Assembly: GCA_024278415.1 (NCBI GenBank)
Contig: JAJRTI010000147.1
Span: 1 to 6,412 of the forward strand
Reading direction: 5' to 3'
DNA from: Planctomycetota bacterium
GTDB taxonomy: Bacteria; Planctomycetota; Brocadiia; JAJRTI01
DNA length: 6,412 nt
The notes under the pieces are model-generated. The model had not been told where the DNA came from and did not search any database. It saw only the letters and a list, made by a program, of their open reading frames with translations. The first letter of the stretch is position 1. Every line of letters starts with the position of its first letter. The translations under genes were made by a program, and so were the position numbers. Below are positions 6,230 to 6,412 of the stretch, one piece after another.

Positions 6230-6412
6230 CAGGTCCAATCTCCTGTCCTGTGGCAAAGGGCGCGGCAGTTGATCGAGCCACTTGCAAAACCCCAGTTGTC
6301 CTACCTGTGCTGTGGCGCCGCAAGCCGGCGATGTCGCGTTTGTAGTAGGCCCGTGAGGGCCTTCCGCTCGGGTGGCGCATCGCCATCGGCGCAGAGGGCG
6401 CCCTGACGGTCG
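6230..6412. other. Upstream region of the sialidase-like gene, no gene called
   Basis: It contains AGGAG (6244-6240 on the minus strand), the ribosome-binding site of the sialidase-like gene. A 6-bp stem AGGCCC/GGGCCT with GTGA loop lies at 6347-6362. I find no convincing promoter. The sialidase frame is open to the window edge but has no ATG or GTG upstream of the chosen start, and other frames are also open, as expected at this GC. The end of an upstream gene could lie here but cannot be proved. Confidence 0.4.

Noticed and set aside
6230..6256. Upstream TTG start for the sialidase-like gene
   Set aside because: No Shine-Dalgarno precedes 6256, whereas ATG 6229 has AGGAG at 10 nt and gives a normal signal peptide.
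6347..6362. Terminator of an upstream gene
   Set aside because: The 6-bp stem is followed by no T tract on either strand and no upstream gene end can be shown.
5123..6406. Plus-strand open frame (427 codons) opposite the sialidase-like gene
   Set aside because: It is a shadow of a gene with five clear Asp boxes and has no recognisable motif of its own.

Overview
The window is a GC-rich bacterial segment. All four well-supported genes lie on the minus strand. In transcription order (right to left) they are a secreted sialidase-type BNR protein (4514-6229), a small antitoxin-like protein (3914-4213), a PIN-domain VapC-type toxin (3495-3917), and a large secreted protein with an N-terminal carbohydrate-binding-like domain and a glycoside-hydrolase-like core (249-3344). 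The exported carbohydrate-active proteins, high GC and dispersed intergenic repeats suggest an environmental bacterium of the PVC superphylum (Planctomycetota, Lentisphaerota, Verrucomicrobiota) or a similar lineage such as Hydrogenedentota. This is inference from protein style; no marker gene is present.

Layout. 1-161: short downstream region with a hairpin that could terminate the large gene. 162-3344: the large gene. Its reading frame meets a TAG at 249-251, yet the next 28 codons in the same frame look like genuine protein sequence and end at TGA 162-164, so the true C-terminus is probably split by an amber codon. 3345-3494: a good sigma-70-like promoter for the large gene and one copy of a 47-bp repeat. 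3495-4213: toxin-antitoxin pair overlapping by ATGA. 4214-4513: antitoxin ribosome-binding site, a 171-bp nested inverted-repeat element, a second sigma-70-like promoter, and the second copy of the 47-bp repeat. 4514-6229: sialidase-like gene. 6230-6412: its leader, with no gene I can call.

The two secreted proteins plausibly act on glycans outside the cytoplasm and may share a catabolic role. The toxin-antitoxin pair looks like an independent cassette between them: it has its own promoter and is bracketed by direct repeats whose spacing is exactly 1030 bp. The most unusual parts are non-coding. The 171-bp structured element starts almost exactly where the cassette's transcript should start. 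The 47-bp repeat sits, in both copies, just after a stop codon and just before a promoter. The amber-split C-terminus is the third point worth checking.
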